This document shows, piece after piece, positions 37,807 to 47,012 of a DNA stretch of 64,000 nt. Positions within the stretch are counted from its first letter, which is position 1. Each line of letters starts with the position of its first letter. A program made the position numbers and the translations under genes. Below the pieces are notes generated by a model, which was not told the DNA's origin, ran no database searches, and saw nothing but the letters and a program-made list of their open reading frames with translations. Source of the DNA: Streptomyces thinghirensis (GTDB lineage: Bacteria; Actinomycetota; Actinomycetia; Streptomycetales; Streptomycetaceae); NCBI GenBank assembly GCA_021502835.1, contig JAKFGP010000067.1, positions 173,601-237,600 of the forward strand, in the 5' to 3' direction.

Positions 37807-38601
37807 ATGCCGCCAGCCAGGAAACGCCCCCGCGCCTACGACCCCGCCAGGACCCGCACCGCCGTGCTGGCCCAGTTCGGCAACGTACGGGCGGCCGTCC
37901 CACCCTCACCCCCGAGCAGCTCGACCTGCCGACCCGGCTCGGCGACTGGACCGTGCGGGGAGCTGGTGGCGCACGTCGGGATGGCGCTGACGGCCGTGGA
38001 CCGGCTGCTCGGGGAGCCCGAGCCCGCGCGGCAGGACGGGCACCTGCTCGACTGGCCGTTCGCGATCGCCGCCGACGCGGACGCCATCGCCGGCACCGCC
38101 CGGCGCCTCGCGGCCGAGCACCCCGACCCCGACGCCCACCTCGCCGAGGTGGAGCGGCGCCACCGACCGCCTCGACGCCCACCCCGGCAGCCGGCTGCTG
38201 CCCACCAACGCGGGCGGGCTGCCGCTGGCCGACTACGTCGTCACCCGCACCGTCGAGCTGGTCGTCCACACCGACGACCTGAACGCCGCCGTGCCCGGCC
38301 TGGACGTGCCGTACGACCGGCAGGCCCTGGCCGCCGCGACCCGGCTGCTGGCCGACGCGCTCGCCGCCAGGGCACCCGGCGGCTCGACGGAGGTGCGGAT
38401 CCCGCCGGACGCCGTCGTGCAGTGCGTCGAGGGTCCCCGGCACACCGCGGCACCCCGCCCAACGTCGTCGAGACCGACCCGCTGACCTGGGTGCGGCTGG
38501 CCACCGGGCGGCTGGCCTGGGATGACGCCGTGGCCGGGGCGAAGGTGAGCGCGAGCGGGGAGCGGGCCGCCCTCGGGGGATTGCTGCCGCTGCTCAGGTG
38601 A
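37807..38601 (+). CDS. Maleylpyruvate-isomerase-family mycothiol-dependent protein
   Basis: About 264 residues. The start MPPARKRPRAYDPARTRTAV leads to the DinB-like four-helix domain: VLAQFGNVRAAV, LPTRLGDWTVRELVAHVGMA (the WTVRELVAH motif carries a metal His), then DYVVTRTVELVVHTDDL with further metal ligands (TVELVVHTDDL), and a C-terminal sterol-carrier-like segment TDPLTWVRLATGRLAWDDAV. Such enzymes use mycothiol, the actinobacterial thiol; the substrate is not predictable. Indels near 37900, 37960, 38162 and 38450. It stops at 38601 within a short tandem repeat. Confidence 0.8.
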   Translation: MPPARKRPRAYDPARTRTAVLAQFGNVRAAVPPSPPSSSTCRPGSATGPCGELVAHVGMALTAVDRLLGEPEPARQDGHLLDWPFAIAADADAIAGTARRLAAEHPDPDAHLAEVERRHRPPRRPPRQPAAAHQRGRAAAGRLRRHPHRRAGRPHRRPERRRARPGRAVRPAGPGRRDPAAGRRARRQGTRRLDGGADPAGRRRAVRRGSPAHRGTPPNVVETDPLTWVRLATGRLAWDDAVAGAKVSASGERAALGGLLPLLR

Positions 38602-38636
38602 CGCAGGTGACGCAGTGACGCAGGTGACGCAGGGGA
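38598..38636 (+). repeat. Short tandem repeat GTGACGCAG
   Basis: Four consecutive units of GTGACGCAG (one shortened) start at the stop codon of the preceding gene. Simple slippage repeat between two genes, no function apparent. Confidence 0.8.
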
Positions 38637-38687
38637 CGACGAAGGTGAACGGAAAGAGGGGAACCAGTTCCTCCGCACCTCCGTCGA

Positions 38688-39561
38688 ATGGGCATGTACA
38701 GGCAGAAGAAGCAGCAGCGCAGCATGACCCTGACCGTGGCGGCAGCCGTCGCGCTCGTGCCGCTCGCGGCGACCTGCGGCAGCGAGAAGGCCGACGGCGG
38801 CAGCGGCTCCGTCGGCGCGGGCAAGCCCCTCACCGGCGTCCAGTGGAGCATCGACAGCGTCACCGTGGACGGCACCACCCACCGGGCACCGGAGGCGGCG
38901 CGGGTCCGGATCGACGACAGCGGCGAGGCGGCGGGGCAGCACCGGCTGCAACACCTTCAGCGCCCGCGCCGACATCGACGGTGAGCGCGTCCGGCTCAGC
39001 GACGCCATGTTCACCGAGAAGGCCTGCGAGAAGACGCCCATCGACTTCGAGAAGTCCCTCGGCCGCGCCCTCACCACCGGCCCGCTCACCACGAAGACCG
39101 AGGGCGAGCGGCTGACCCTCACCACCTCCGACGGCGACACCGTCCGGCTCAGCAAGCAGCCGGACGCACCCCTCTACGGCACGAAGTGGACCGTCACGAC
39201 CCCGGGCCAGAAGGACGCGGACCAGGAGGAAACAGGCCAGGAGGAAACGGGCCAGGAGGAAGCAGGCCAGAGGGACGCCGACCAGAAGGGCAGCGCGCGC
39301 CTCACCTTCGACCGCGACGCGAAGACCGTCTCCGGCCGCCTCCCCTGCAACCGCGTCAACGCCGAGGCCACCGTCAGCGACGGACATATCACCCTCGGCG
39401 CTCCGTCCACCACCCGAATGGTGTGCGAAGGCTCACTCATGGACGCCGAGAAGCGGATACTGCGCCTCTTCGACGGCCGGGTCGACTATCGGATCGATCA
39501 AGGAACCCTGACGCTGACCAGCGAAGACGGCACCACCGTCCGAGCGGTCGCCGAGCGGTGA
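38688..39561 (+). CDS. META-domain lipoprotein
   Basis: About 290 residues. MGMYRQKKQQRSMTLTVAAA with LVPLAATCGSEK is a lipoprotein signal with the acylated Cys in the AATC box. Two META (HslJ-like) domains follow: the first with GVQWSIDSVTVDGTTHRAPE, GCNTFSARADIDGERVRLSD (one indel near 38937) and FTEKACEK; the second with LYGTKWTVTTPGQ, LTFDRDAKTVSGRLPCNRVN and TTRMVCEGSLMDAE. Between the start of domain two and its core sits a Gln/Glu insert made of repeated EETGQ units. The paired Cys in each domain (GCNTF/EKAC and PCNRV/MVCEG) probably form disulfides. Function unknown; META proteins are linked to stress or antibiotic tolerance. Confidence 0.85.
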
Positions 39562-39623
39562 CCCACACGTGAGCCCATGTCGCAATTCCGGACCAGTGGT
39601 CGATCTCGCCTACACTCGAAGAC

Positions 39624-41151
39624 GTGCCACGTGGTGACGGTCGACTCAATCACGATCTGCTTCCCGGCGAGAAGGGCCCCCAGGACGCTTGCGGCGTCTT
39701 CGGTGTCTGGGCCCCGGGTGAAGAGGTCGCAAAGCTCACGTACTTCGGGCTCTACGCCCTCCAGCATCGAGGCCAGGAATCCGCTGGGAATCGCGGTCAG
39801 CAACGGCTCCCAGATCCTCGTCTTCAAGGACATGGGCCTGGTTTCCCAGGTCTTCGACGAGACCTCTCTCGGTTCGCTCCAGGGTCACATCGCGGTCGGT
39901 CACGCCCGCTACTCGACCCACCGGTACCTCCGTGTGGGAGAACGCCCAGCCGACGTTCCGTGCCACCGCGCAGGGCTCCATCGCGCTCGGGCACAACGGC
40001 AACCTCGTCAACACCGCCCAGCTCGCCGAGCTGGTCGCCGACCTGCCCAAGCAGGACGGCCGCTCGACGCGGGTCGCGGCGACCAACGACACCGACCTGG
40101 TCACCGCCCTGCTCGCGGGCCAGGTGGACGACGACGGCAAGCCGCTGACCATCGAGGAGGCGGCCGGCAAGGTGCTGCCCGAGGTGCGCGGCGCCTTCAG
40201 CCTCGTCTTCATGGACGAGCACACCCTCTACGCCGCCCGTGACCCGCAGGGCATCCGCCCGCTGGTCCTCGGCCGGCTGGAGCGCGGCTGGGTGGTCGCC
40301 TCGAGTCCGCCGCCCTCGACATCTGCGGCGCCTCCTACGTCCGCGAGATCGAGCCGGGCGAGTTCGTCGCCATCGACGAGAACGGCCTGCGCACTTCCCG
40401 ATTCGCGGAAGCGAAGCCCAAGGGCTGTGTCTTCGAGTACGTGTACCTGGCCCGCCCGGACACCGACATCGCCGGCCGCAACGTCTACCTCTCGCGTGTC
40501 GAGATGGGCCGCAGGCTGGCGAAGGAGGCCCCGCCGAGGCGGACCTGGTCATAGCGACCCCGGAGTCCGGCACCCCCGCCGCGATCGGCTACGCCGAGGC
40601 CTCCGGCATCCCGTTCGGCGCCGGTCTGGTGAAGAACGCCTACGTCGGCCGCACCTTCATCCAGCCCTCGCAGACCATCCGCCAGCTCGGCATCCGCCTG
40701 AAGCTGAACCCCTTGAAGGAAGTCATCAAGGGCAAGCGGCTGGTCGTCGTCGACGACTCCATCGTCCGCGGCAACACCCAGCGGGCCCTGGTCCGCATGC
40801 TCCGCGAGGCCGGCGCCGCCGAGATCCACATCCGGATCTCCTCCCCGCCGGTGAAGTGGCCCTGCTTCTTCGGCATCGACTTCGCCACCCGCGCCGAGCT
40901 CATCGCCAACGGCATGAGCGTCGAGGAGATCGGCACCTCCATGGGCGCCGACTCCCTGGCGTACATCTCCATCGACGGCATGATCGAGGCGACCACCATC
41001 GCCAAGCCGAACCTGTGCCGCGCCTGCTTCGACGGCGAGTACCCGATGGAGCTCCCCCGACCCCGAGCTGCTCGGCAAGCAGCTCCTGGAGACCGAGCTG
41101 GCCGCCGGGCCCGCCGGTACGGCCGCCACCGACGCCATCCGTCGCCCGTAG
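39624..41151 (+). CDS. purF: Amidophosphoribosyltransferase (frameshifted)
   Basis: First committed purine step, PRPP plus glutamine to phosphoribosylamine. The GTG start ([20 protein letters not shown]) precedes the propeptide-like leader and [20 protein letters not shown], whose Cys becomes the N-terminal nucleophile. [49 protein letters not shown], the PRPP loop [19 protein letters not shown] and the Fe-S type cysteines in [10 protein letters not shown] and [14 protein letters not shown] are all present. About 509 codons is normal. Indels near 39784, 39930, 40303, 40530 and 41062. Followed by purM 55 bases on. Confidence 0.95.
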
Positions 41152-41206
41152 CCGTCCGCCTCCCCTGGCCTGCCTTCCTGCCGTACGACACAAGGTTCTC
41201 ATCGTC

Positions 41207-42274
41207 ATGCCTGACACAACTGGTGCCAGCTACGCAGCCGCCGGCGTCGACATCGAGGCGGGCGACCGCGCCGTCGAGCTGATGAAGGAGTGGGTGAAGA
41301 AGACCCAGCGCCCCGAGGTCCTCGGCGGCCTCGGCGGCTTCGCCGGTCTCTTCGACGCCTCCGCCCTCAAGCGCTACGAGCGCCCCTGCTCGCCTCCGCC
41401 ACGGACGGCGTCGGCACCAAGGTCGACATCGCCCGGCAGCTGGGCGTCTACGACACCATCGGCCACGACCTGGTCGCCATGGTCATGGACGACATCGTGG
41501 TGTGCGGCGCCGAACCGCTCTTCATGACCGACTACATCTGCGTCGGCAAGGTCCACCCCCGAGCGCGTCGCCGCGATCGTCAAGGGCATCGCCGAGGGCT
41601 GTGTGCTCGCCGGGTGCGCTCTGGTGGGCGGCGAGACGGCCGAGCACCCGGGCCTGCTGGGCGAGGACGACTTCGACGTCGCGGGCGCCGGTACGGGCGT
41701 CGTGGAGGCCGACCGGCTGCTGGGCGCGGATCGCATCCGTAAGGGTGACGCGGTGATCGCCATGGCGTCCTCCGGGCTTCACTCGAACGGGTACTCGCTC
41801 GTCCGCCACGTCCTGCTGAACGAGGGCGGCCTGTCCCTGGACGCGCACCTCGACGGCCTCGGCCGCACCCTCGGCGAAGAGCTGCTGGAGCCGACCAAGA
41901 TCTACTCCCTGGACTGCCTGGCCCTCATGCGCACCACCGAGGTCCACGCCTTCAGTCACGTCACCGGTGGCGGTCTCGCCGCCAACCTGGCCCGCGTGGT
42001 CCCCGACGGCCTGCACGCCGTCGTCGACCGCTCCACCTGGGCCCCGGGCGCGATCTTCGACCTCGTCGGCACGACGGGCCGGGTGGAGCGCCTGGAGCTG
42101 GAGAAGACCCTCAACATGGGCGTGGGCATGATCGCCATCGTCCCCGAGGAGTCCACGGACGTGGCACTGACGACCCTGGCCGACCGCGGCGTGGACGCCT
42201 GGGTGGCCGGCGAGATCACCGACCGCGACGACCACGAGACGGGCGCGGCGCTGGTGGGCGACTACGCCGTCTGA
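41207..42274 (+). CDS. purM: Phosphoribosylformylglycinamidine cyclo-ligase
   Basis: Fifth purine step, ATP-dependent ring closure of FGAM to AIR. The start [20 protein letters not shown] is the standard opening; [79 protein letters not shown] and [18 protein letters not shown] are core PurM motifs. About 355 residues. Frame changes near 41388 and 41562 only. Stop at 42274, then a strong bidirectional terminator. Together with purF it forms a two-gene unit. Confidence 0.96.
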
Positions 42275-42295
42275 GACGCCGCGGGTAGCACAGAA

Positions 42296-42325
42296 CCCGG
42301 TCGGTGACGGAAGTCACCGACCGGG
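42296..42325. terminator. Bidirectional terminator between purM and DUF3073 gene
   Basis: CCCGGTCGGTGAC-GGAA-GTCACCGACCGGG is a perfect 13-bp stem with a tetraloop, between convergent genes. Confidence 0.93.
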
Positions 42326-42343
42326 AAGGTGTTCAGTGCAAGG

Positions 42344-42598
42344 TCAAGCGCCGCGTCGCTGATGAGACGGGGACTGGCCGTCCTCGTCCTCGTCGTCGTC
42401 CTCATAGAGGTCGGCGTACTTCGCGTACACGTCATCGTCTTGCTCATCGTCCTCGAATTGCTCGCCGTTAGGCGGTTGCGGATTCGACGGCGATGCGCCC
42501 AGCTCCTCGGCCAGGCGGGAGAGATCAGTCCCACCGCTGTTGTACTTCAGCTGGCGGGCGACCTTCGTCTGCTTGGCCTTGGCCCGGCCGCGCCCCAT
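42344..42598 (-). CDS. DUF3073 family small protein
   Basis: 84 residues, clean frame. MGRGRAKAKQTKVARQLKYN is the strongly conserved basic N-terminus of actinobacterial DUF3073 proteins; the C-terminal half is very acidic (FEDDEQDDDVYAKYADLYED). Charge segregation suggests binding to nucleic acid or a basic partner, but the function is unknown. It is convergent with purM, as usual in Streptomyces. Confidence 0.92.
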   Translation of the reverse strand: MGRGRAKAKQTKVARQLKYNSGGTDLSRLAEELGASPSNPQPPNGEQFEDDEQDDDVYAKYADLYEDDDEDEDGQSPSHQRRGA

Positions 42599-42930
42599 GG
42601 CTCGACCCCTCAACGACGGGGGCTCGACGGCCCCAGAGTCTTGACACGCGTTCATGGTCCGGAACGGGCTCTCCGTGGAGAGACCGGTCCGTAGGGCTTC
42701 CACGGTACCTGAGCCCACGCCCATACGGTACGTCGCCCGCACCACGTGGCCATGCCCAGGACCTTCGAGGCGCCCCGTCCTCGCTGGTCAACGGCGATTT
42801 TAACCACCTTTCGACGGTCGACCCGCCGGGATAAGTGAGAGTTCTCTCCAACTGCCCCCCGACGGGTACCGGTCAAACCTGCGAAGACCCCGCCCGACCT
42901 GCGCGCGATCACCGCCGGATCACCGCGCGA
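42599..42930. other. Intergenic region upstream of DUF3073 gene
   Basis: 332 bases without a gene I can support. Three GATCACCG units lie at 42907-42937, overlapping the dehydrogenase stop. The segment 42660-42800 probably holds the DUF3073 promoter. Long minus-strand frames here lack any recognisable domain. Confidence 0.5.
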
Positions 42931-44024
42931 TCACCGTCGGGTACGTGCCTCCGCCATCCGCTGCTCGGCGATCCGGTCGGCCGCCGCGCCGGCGGAATAC
43001 CGTCGTCCTTCGCACGTGCGAATATGGCCAGCGTGGTGTCGTAGATCCGCGCCGCCTTCGCCTTGCACCGGTCGAAGTCGAAGCCGTGCAGCTCGTCGGC
43101 GACCTGGATGACGCCGCCGGCGTTCACCACGTAGTCCGGCGCGTAGAGGATCCCGCGGTCGGCGAGGTCCTTCTCCACACCCGGGTGGGCGAGCTGGTTG
43201 TTGGCCGCGCCGCACACCACCTTGGCGGTCAGCACCGGCACGGTGTCGTCGTTCAGCGCGCCGCCCAGCGCGCAGGGGGCGTAGATGTCCAGGCCGTCGA
43301 CGCGGATGAGTTCCTCGGTGTCCCGGACGGCCAGCACGTCACGGTGGCGCTCGGTGACGCGCCGTACGGCGTCCTCGCGCACGTCCGTCACGAAGACCTC
43401 GGCACCCTCCGCCACGAGGTGGTCGACCAGGTGGTGGCCGACCTTGCCGATGCCGGCGATGCCGACGCGCTTGGCGCGCAGCGTCGGGTCGCCCCACAGG
43501 TGCTGGGCGGAGGCGCGCATGCCCTGGTAGACGCCGAAGGCGGTGAGCACGGAGGAGTCGCCGGCGCCGCCGTTCTCGGGGAGCGACCGGTCGTCCAGCG
43601 GCACTCGCGTGCCACGACGTCCATGTCGGCGACGTACGTGCCGACGTCGCACGCGGTGACGTACCGGCCGCCGAGCGAGGCGACGCACCGGCCGTAGGCG
43701 AGGAGCAGCTCCTCCGGACTTGATCTGCGCCGGGTCGCCGATGATCACGGCCTTGCCGCCGCCGTGCTCGAGGCCGGCCATGGCGTTCTTGTACGACATC
43801 CCACGCGCGAGGTTCAGCGCGTCGGCGACGGCGTCCGCCTCGCTCGCGTACGGATAGAAGCGCGTACCGCCGAGCGCGGGGCCCAGGGCGGTGGAGTGGA
43901 TGGCGATGACGGCCTTGAGGCCGCTGGCACGGTCCTGGCAGAGCACGACTTGCTCATGACCCCCCTGCTCCGAGTGGAACAGGGTGTGCAGTACATCAGC
44001 AGGTGCGCCGGTTACGTCGGTCAC
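42931..44024 (-). CDS. vdh: Valine/leucine dehydrogenase (Glu/Leu/Phe/Val family)
   Basis: NAD-dependent oxidative deaminase of branched-chain amino acids, giving keto acids used for catabolism and polyketide precursors. The GTG start ([20 protein letters not shown]) follows [50 protein letters not shown] (catalytic Lys in SYKNA) and [10 protein letters not shown] are the substrate domain; [20 protein letters not shown] is the NAD-binding Rossmann motif; [10 protein letters not shown] and [15 protein letters not shown] finish it. About 364 residues is normal. Indels near 43720, 43612 and 42990. Stop at 42931. Convergent with nothing close downstream. Confidence 0.92.
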
Positions 44025-44242
44025 GGTGGTGACTCCTGTGTAGGTGCGGCGGGTGGAGACGGTCCCCGTGCGGGTGGCGGGGACTTTGGCATGAGATTAG
44101 AGCCTGCCGGTGCCCGCCCGCCGCACAGTGCTCAGGATCACCTCCGCACGGAGTACGGGCGTGCGACGATTTGCAGAGATTCCCGCGCGTTTGTGATCGG
44201 TTCCCGCAGGTTTTCGCGGCGGTGCGCGGGGGAGGGGCAGGC

Positions 44243-45093
44243 GTGCCCAAGGTGTCCTCGGTGATCGTCCCCTACGCCGCGTATCTGCGCGTGTACGAGC
44301 CGCTGGCCGCCTTCCCGGAGGAGGAGCGCGGCCACTGGTCCCGTTATGCCCGCCGCACGGACCTGCCCTCCTACCAGGACGAGCTGCGCCGCTCCCTGGC
44401 CGACCTGCTGCCCACCCCGCCCGTGGCGGTGCCGGTGCACGAGAGCGCGGACGCCTTCGTGACCGAGGTCGACGGCGTGGTCTGCGTCTGCCCCTGGCGG
44501 ACCCGGCTGCGCGGCTGGCAGGCCCTGGGGGAGCTGGCCGAGGACTTCCCGGAACCGGTGCTGGACGCCCTGCTCCCGCCGGTCGTACGCCGCGAGAGTG
44601 CCCAGGACTACGAGCGCTGGCTGGAGCGCAACCCGGACGCCCGCCCCTGGATCCGCACCGCACCTGGCAGGTGCCGATCAACTGGTTCGTGCTGGTCTCC
44701 GACGCGGAGCGGGAGTACGACAAGGGCGGCGACGGCGAAGGGGCGGCGGCGCCGGTGCTGCGCTACCGGACGCCGATGGTGCAGGCCCGCCGGCGGGTGG
44801 CCCGGGGCCTGCGGGCCCTGAAGGAGGCCATGGACGAGGGGCCGCTCATCGACGGCCTGGTGGGACGTGGGGCGCTGGCTGGAGGAGTTCCACCCGCGGT
44901 CACTGGTCGAGCTGGACTACGGCGGGCTCGTGCACGCCCTGCCGGCCGGTGAGTTGGAGAACGACCACTCCGCGGCGGACGTGGCCGAGGGCATCGAGGC
45001 GCTCGCCACGGCGACGGGGCCACGGCGGGGGCCGCGTACGGGCGGCTGGTGGAGCGCTGGCGGGCGGTCCGGGACCGGCGGTCGGCGAACTGA
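44243..45093 (+). CDS. Hypothetical protein upstream of bldC
   Basis: About 283 residues. The GTG after GGGGGAGGGGCAGGC gives VPKVSSVIVPYAAYLRVYEP; LAAFPEEERGHWSRYARR, VHESADAFVTEVDGVVCVCP, WQVPINWFVLVSDAEREYD and RTPMVQARRRVARGLRALKE follow, then LEEFHPRSLVELDYGGLVHA and LVERWRAVRDRRSAN. No catalytic motif or helix is recognisable; it looks cytosolic. Proteins of this kind sit next to bldC in Streptomyces. Indels near 44665, 44862 and 45020. It is divergent from vdh, with 218 bases between starts. Confidence 0.72.
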
Positions 45094-45636
45094 CGTTTGA
45101 CGTACCGCCCGATGTGGGGTTTCGTCTTCCGATCCGACACTTGCCCGGTGTGGGCTGATGTTCTGTCAACAAGGGACGTAGGTCCCGATCCGGGCGTATG
45201 CGTCAAGCGTGACGGACCGCACGTACATCACTCTTGCGCCGCTTCCCCTCCTCATGCCAAAATAGGACAAGGAGTCCGGGGAGGGCTCCTTCCGTCCTGC
45301 CGTGATGCACTGTGGGCGGAATCTCCGCATTGCACGCTTTGGGGGGTCTGATGGCAGGTCTGGTGACCCCTGATCGCTCTGTGACTGATCGTCACAGTGG
45401 CGTGACTGTCCGCTATGGCATGGTCCATCGGCTTCCGTCGCTGATGAACACCTGGGAGGGCAATTCCATCGGTTTGGCCGACGCGGCTGGACGGATGGTG
45501 TAGTTGTAGTGCCGAGGACAAGCCGTTCGTCCTATAACCGACTCGACCCGTGTCCGCCATTTCGGGCAACGCGGGTCAAGGTGCAGAATTTAAAGGAAAG
45601 AACCGAGAAGGTTCGGTTCTCCCGAGGAGGCCGCTC
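45094..45636. promoter_or_regulatory. Long bldC upstream region
   Basis: 543 bases with lower GC than the flanks. GTGACTGATCGTCAC (about 45378-45392) is an imperfect palindrome, and GCAGAATTTAAAGGAAAGAA (45580-45600) is the AT-rich stretch before the bldC ribosome-binding site. A small ORF at 45351-45503 is described separately. No RNA structure was identified. Confidence 0.45.
45351..45503 (+). CDS. Possible small protein (50 residues)
   Basis: ATG at 45351 opens MAGLVTPDRSVTDRHSGVTV and the frame ends ADAAGRMV, TAG at 45503. GC at third positions is not strongly biased and the ribosome-binding site (TTTGGGGGG) is only fair, so it may be a leader peptide or no gene at all. It overlaps the palindromic element upstream of bldC. 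Confidence 0.25.
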   Translation: MAGLVTPDRSVTDRHSGVTVRYGMVHRLPSLMNTWEGNSIGLADAAGRMV

Positions 45637-45843
45637 ATGACCGCTCGCACCCCTGATGCCGAGCCGCTGCTGACCCCGGCTGAGGTCGCCACCATGTTCC
45701 GCGTCGACCCGAAGACGGTCACGCGCTGGGCGAAGGCCGGCAAGCTCACGTCGATCCGCACGCTCGGCGGGCATCGCCGCTACCGCGAAGCCGAGGTCCG
45801 CGCTCTGCTCGCGGGCATTCCGCAGCAGCGCAGCGAGGCCTGA
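45637..45843 (+). CDS. bldC: Developmental regulator BldC (MerR-like)
   Basis: A 68-residue DNA-binding protein related to the MerR winged helix without an effector domain; in Streptomyces it represses entry into development and binds tandem direct repeats. The complete protein is in one frame: MTARTPDAEPLLTPAEVATM, FRVDPKTVTRWAKAGKLTSI (helix-turn-helix), RTLGGHRRYREAEVRALLAG and the tail IPQQRSEA. CGAGGAGG stands eight bases before the ATG. A strong terminator follows 105 bases downstream. Confidence 0.97.
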   Translation: MTARTPDAEPLLTPAEVATMFRVDPKTVTRWAKAGKLTSIRTLGGHRRYREAEVRALLAGIPQQRSEA

Positions 45844-45947
45844 ACAACTGAATAACCGGGCAAAACGGCAGGTCCCCCAACCCGCCGAGGCGCTCGGAAC
45901 CACAGCTCCAAACGACGTCGTTCCTGCCCCAACAGGGGTGCGTCGTG

Positions 45948-45981
45948 GATCGCGCTGGACTCCGCCGGGTCCAGCGCGATC
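45948..45981 (+). terminator. Terminator after bldC
   Basis: GATCGCGCTGGAC-TCCGCCGG-GTCCAGCGCGATC, a 13-bp perfect stem followed by TTTT: a complete intrinsic terminator. Confidence 0.95.
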
Positions 45982-46092
45982 TTTTGTGTCCGGTCCTGTG
46001 CCTGGTGAGGGCCTGTCGGCCGGCTCTGTGGGCGGGCTTGTCGGAGTCTGGGGAGGGGTGTCGGACCAGCTGTGTGCGCGCCCTGGAAGGCA

Positions 46093-46104
46093 GTGCAATT
46101 GCAC
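46093..46104. promoter_or_regulatory. Palindrome GTGCAATTGCAC
   Basis: A 12-base perfect palindrome followed within about 15 bases by AATTGACC and, 17 bases later, GGGGAG. It resembles a regulator site beside a promoter, but no downstream gene on the plus strand is obvious. Possibly the start of a small RNA. Confidence 0.35.
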
Positions 46105-46271
46105 ATATTAAATTGACCACTTGTAGGGGGAGCCGTAAGTGCCACGGTTTCAAAACTCATGCGGTGACACCCGTCACACGGCGCGATGCTTGTTGGCTCT
46201 GGCATATGTGCGCTAGAGGAGGCGTGGGCTCCAGTAGGTCTGCGTGGCAAGGGTGTTGGGGCCGGCGGGGA

Positions 46272-46466
46272 TCACGCGGTGGACGCGCTCCCATCCTCGA
46301 CGCCCTCTTGACGGCCCGTCGGGGACTGCGGGGCGGGCGAGTCCAACGCCAGCCGCAGCAGCCGGTGGCAGATCGGACAGTGGCGCGTCAGATGGCGGTA
46401 CGACGTAGCGGCCGACAGATGCGCCCGGAGCAGGGCCCGCGTCTCGTGCCTGACCGATGCCGCCAT
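46272..46466 (-). CDS. Small CxxC protein (DUF6274-like)
   Basis: 64 residues: MAASVRHETRALLRAHLSAA, SYRHLTRHCPICHRLLRLAL and DSPAPQSPTGRQEGVEDGSA. The HCPICHRLLRLA segment is a single CxxCH that could bind zinc or heme as a dimer. An ATG eight codons upstream is possible. I recall this family being listed as DUF6274 in Streptomyces; no function known. Clean frame, downstream of the tRNA-Asp region on the same strand. Confidence 0.65.
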   Translation of the reverse strand: MAASVRHETRALLRAHLSAATSYRHLTRHCPICHRLLRLALDSPAPQSPTGRQEGVEDGSASTA

Positions 46467-46651
46467 ACGCCACCCCTCCAGGGGTCGCACGGAGAACGTG
46501 CCCTGTCTTTGGAGTACCGAGCGAATGTGACGCCGTCAAGGCCGCGAGAGGGGCACTCAGGGCCTTCTGGGGGCGAGGGTGGAGCGGGGCGAGTGTGGGC
46601 ACGTGAAGAGGGCCCGCGCCGAGCAAGGGGGCGGGGACGGGCCCGGACATG

Positions 46652-46684
46652 CGAGAGGGCCCGCACCGATCGGTGCGGGCCTCT
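46652..46684 (-). terminator. Terminator-like hairpin beside the tRNA-Asp remnant
   Basis: GGGCCCGCACCGATCGGTGCGGGCC is an almost perfect inverted repeat. The same hairpin in variant form recurs at 46796-46825, downstream of the intact tRNA-Asp. Confidence 0.8.
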
Positions 46685-46690
46685 CTACTC

Positions 46691-46763
46691 GCGGTCCTGA
46701 CGGGATTTGCTGTACCCGATGGCGGCTGCGCCGCGGGCGCGGCCTCCACCTTGACAGGGGTGG
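46691..46763 (-). pseudogene. Degenerate tRNA-Asp copy
   Basis: The plus-strand text CGGTCCTGACGGGATTTG (3' half of the acceptor and T-arm) is identical to the intact tRNA-Asp at 46832. Instead of the T-loop there is unrelated GC-rich sequence, and then CCTCCACCTTGACAGGGGTGG, the anticodon arm with GTC anticodon, reappears. The 5' acceptor strand and D-arm are missing. It is a decayed duplicate that cannot fold as a tRNA. Confidence 0.65.
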
Positions 46764-46795
46764 TGCGCCAGGAGGCGGGGATGGGTAGGGCAGGT

Positions 46796-46825
46796 GAGAG
46801 GCCCGCACCGATTGATGCGGGCCCT
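46796..46825 (-). terminator. Terminator after tRNA-Asp copy 1
   Basis: GAGGCCCGCACCGATTGATGCGGGCC(CTC) forms a stem of about nine base pairs right behind the minus-strand tRNA-Asp gene. Confidence 0.75.
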
Positions 46826-46831
46826 CTACTG

Positions 46832-46906
46832 CGGTCCTGACGGGATTTGAACCCGCGCCTCCACCCTTGACAGGGTGGCGAGCACTCCAAACTGCTCCAC
46901 AGGACC
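46832..46906 (-). tRNA. tRNA-Asp (anticodon GTC), copy 1
   Basis: Minus strand: GGTCCTGTGGAGCAGTTTGGAGTGCTCGCC, anticodon loop CTGTCAA, T-arm CGGGTTCAAATCCCG and acceptor CAGGACC. One extra C in the anticodon stem (CCACCCTTGACAGGGTGG on the plus strand) relative to the copy at 51187 is probably an error. Confidence 0.92.
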
Positions 46907-47012
46907 AGGTTTTGCTGCGCTTTTCGCCCTTGCGCTGCGAGAAGAGACTCTACAGGGAGGGCGAGCCCTCGCGGCGAACTCACCCTCCGTGCGCACCCCG
47001 TCACGGGTTCGG

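Larger units (their letters stand above)
45844..46271. other. Intergenic region downstream of bldC
   Basis: Contains the bldC terminator and, near 46090-46125, an AT-rich patch with a perfect GTGCAATTGCAC palindrome and a TTGACC-like hexamer. No gene of plausible length is seen; the remaining sequence gives only short incoherent frames. Confidence 0.5.
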
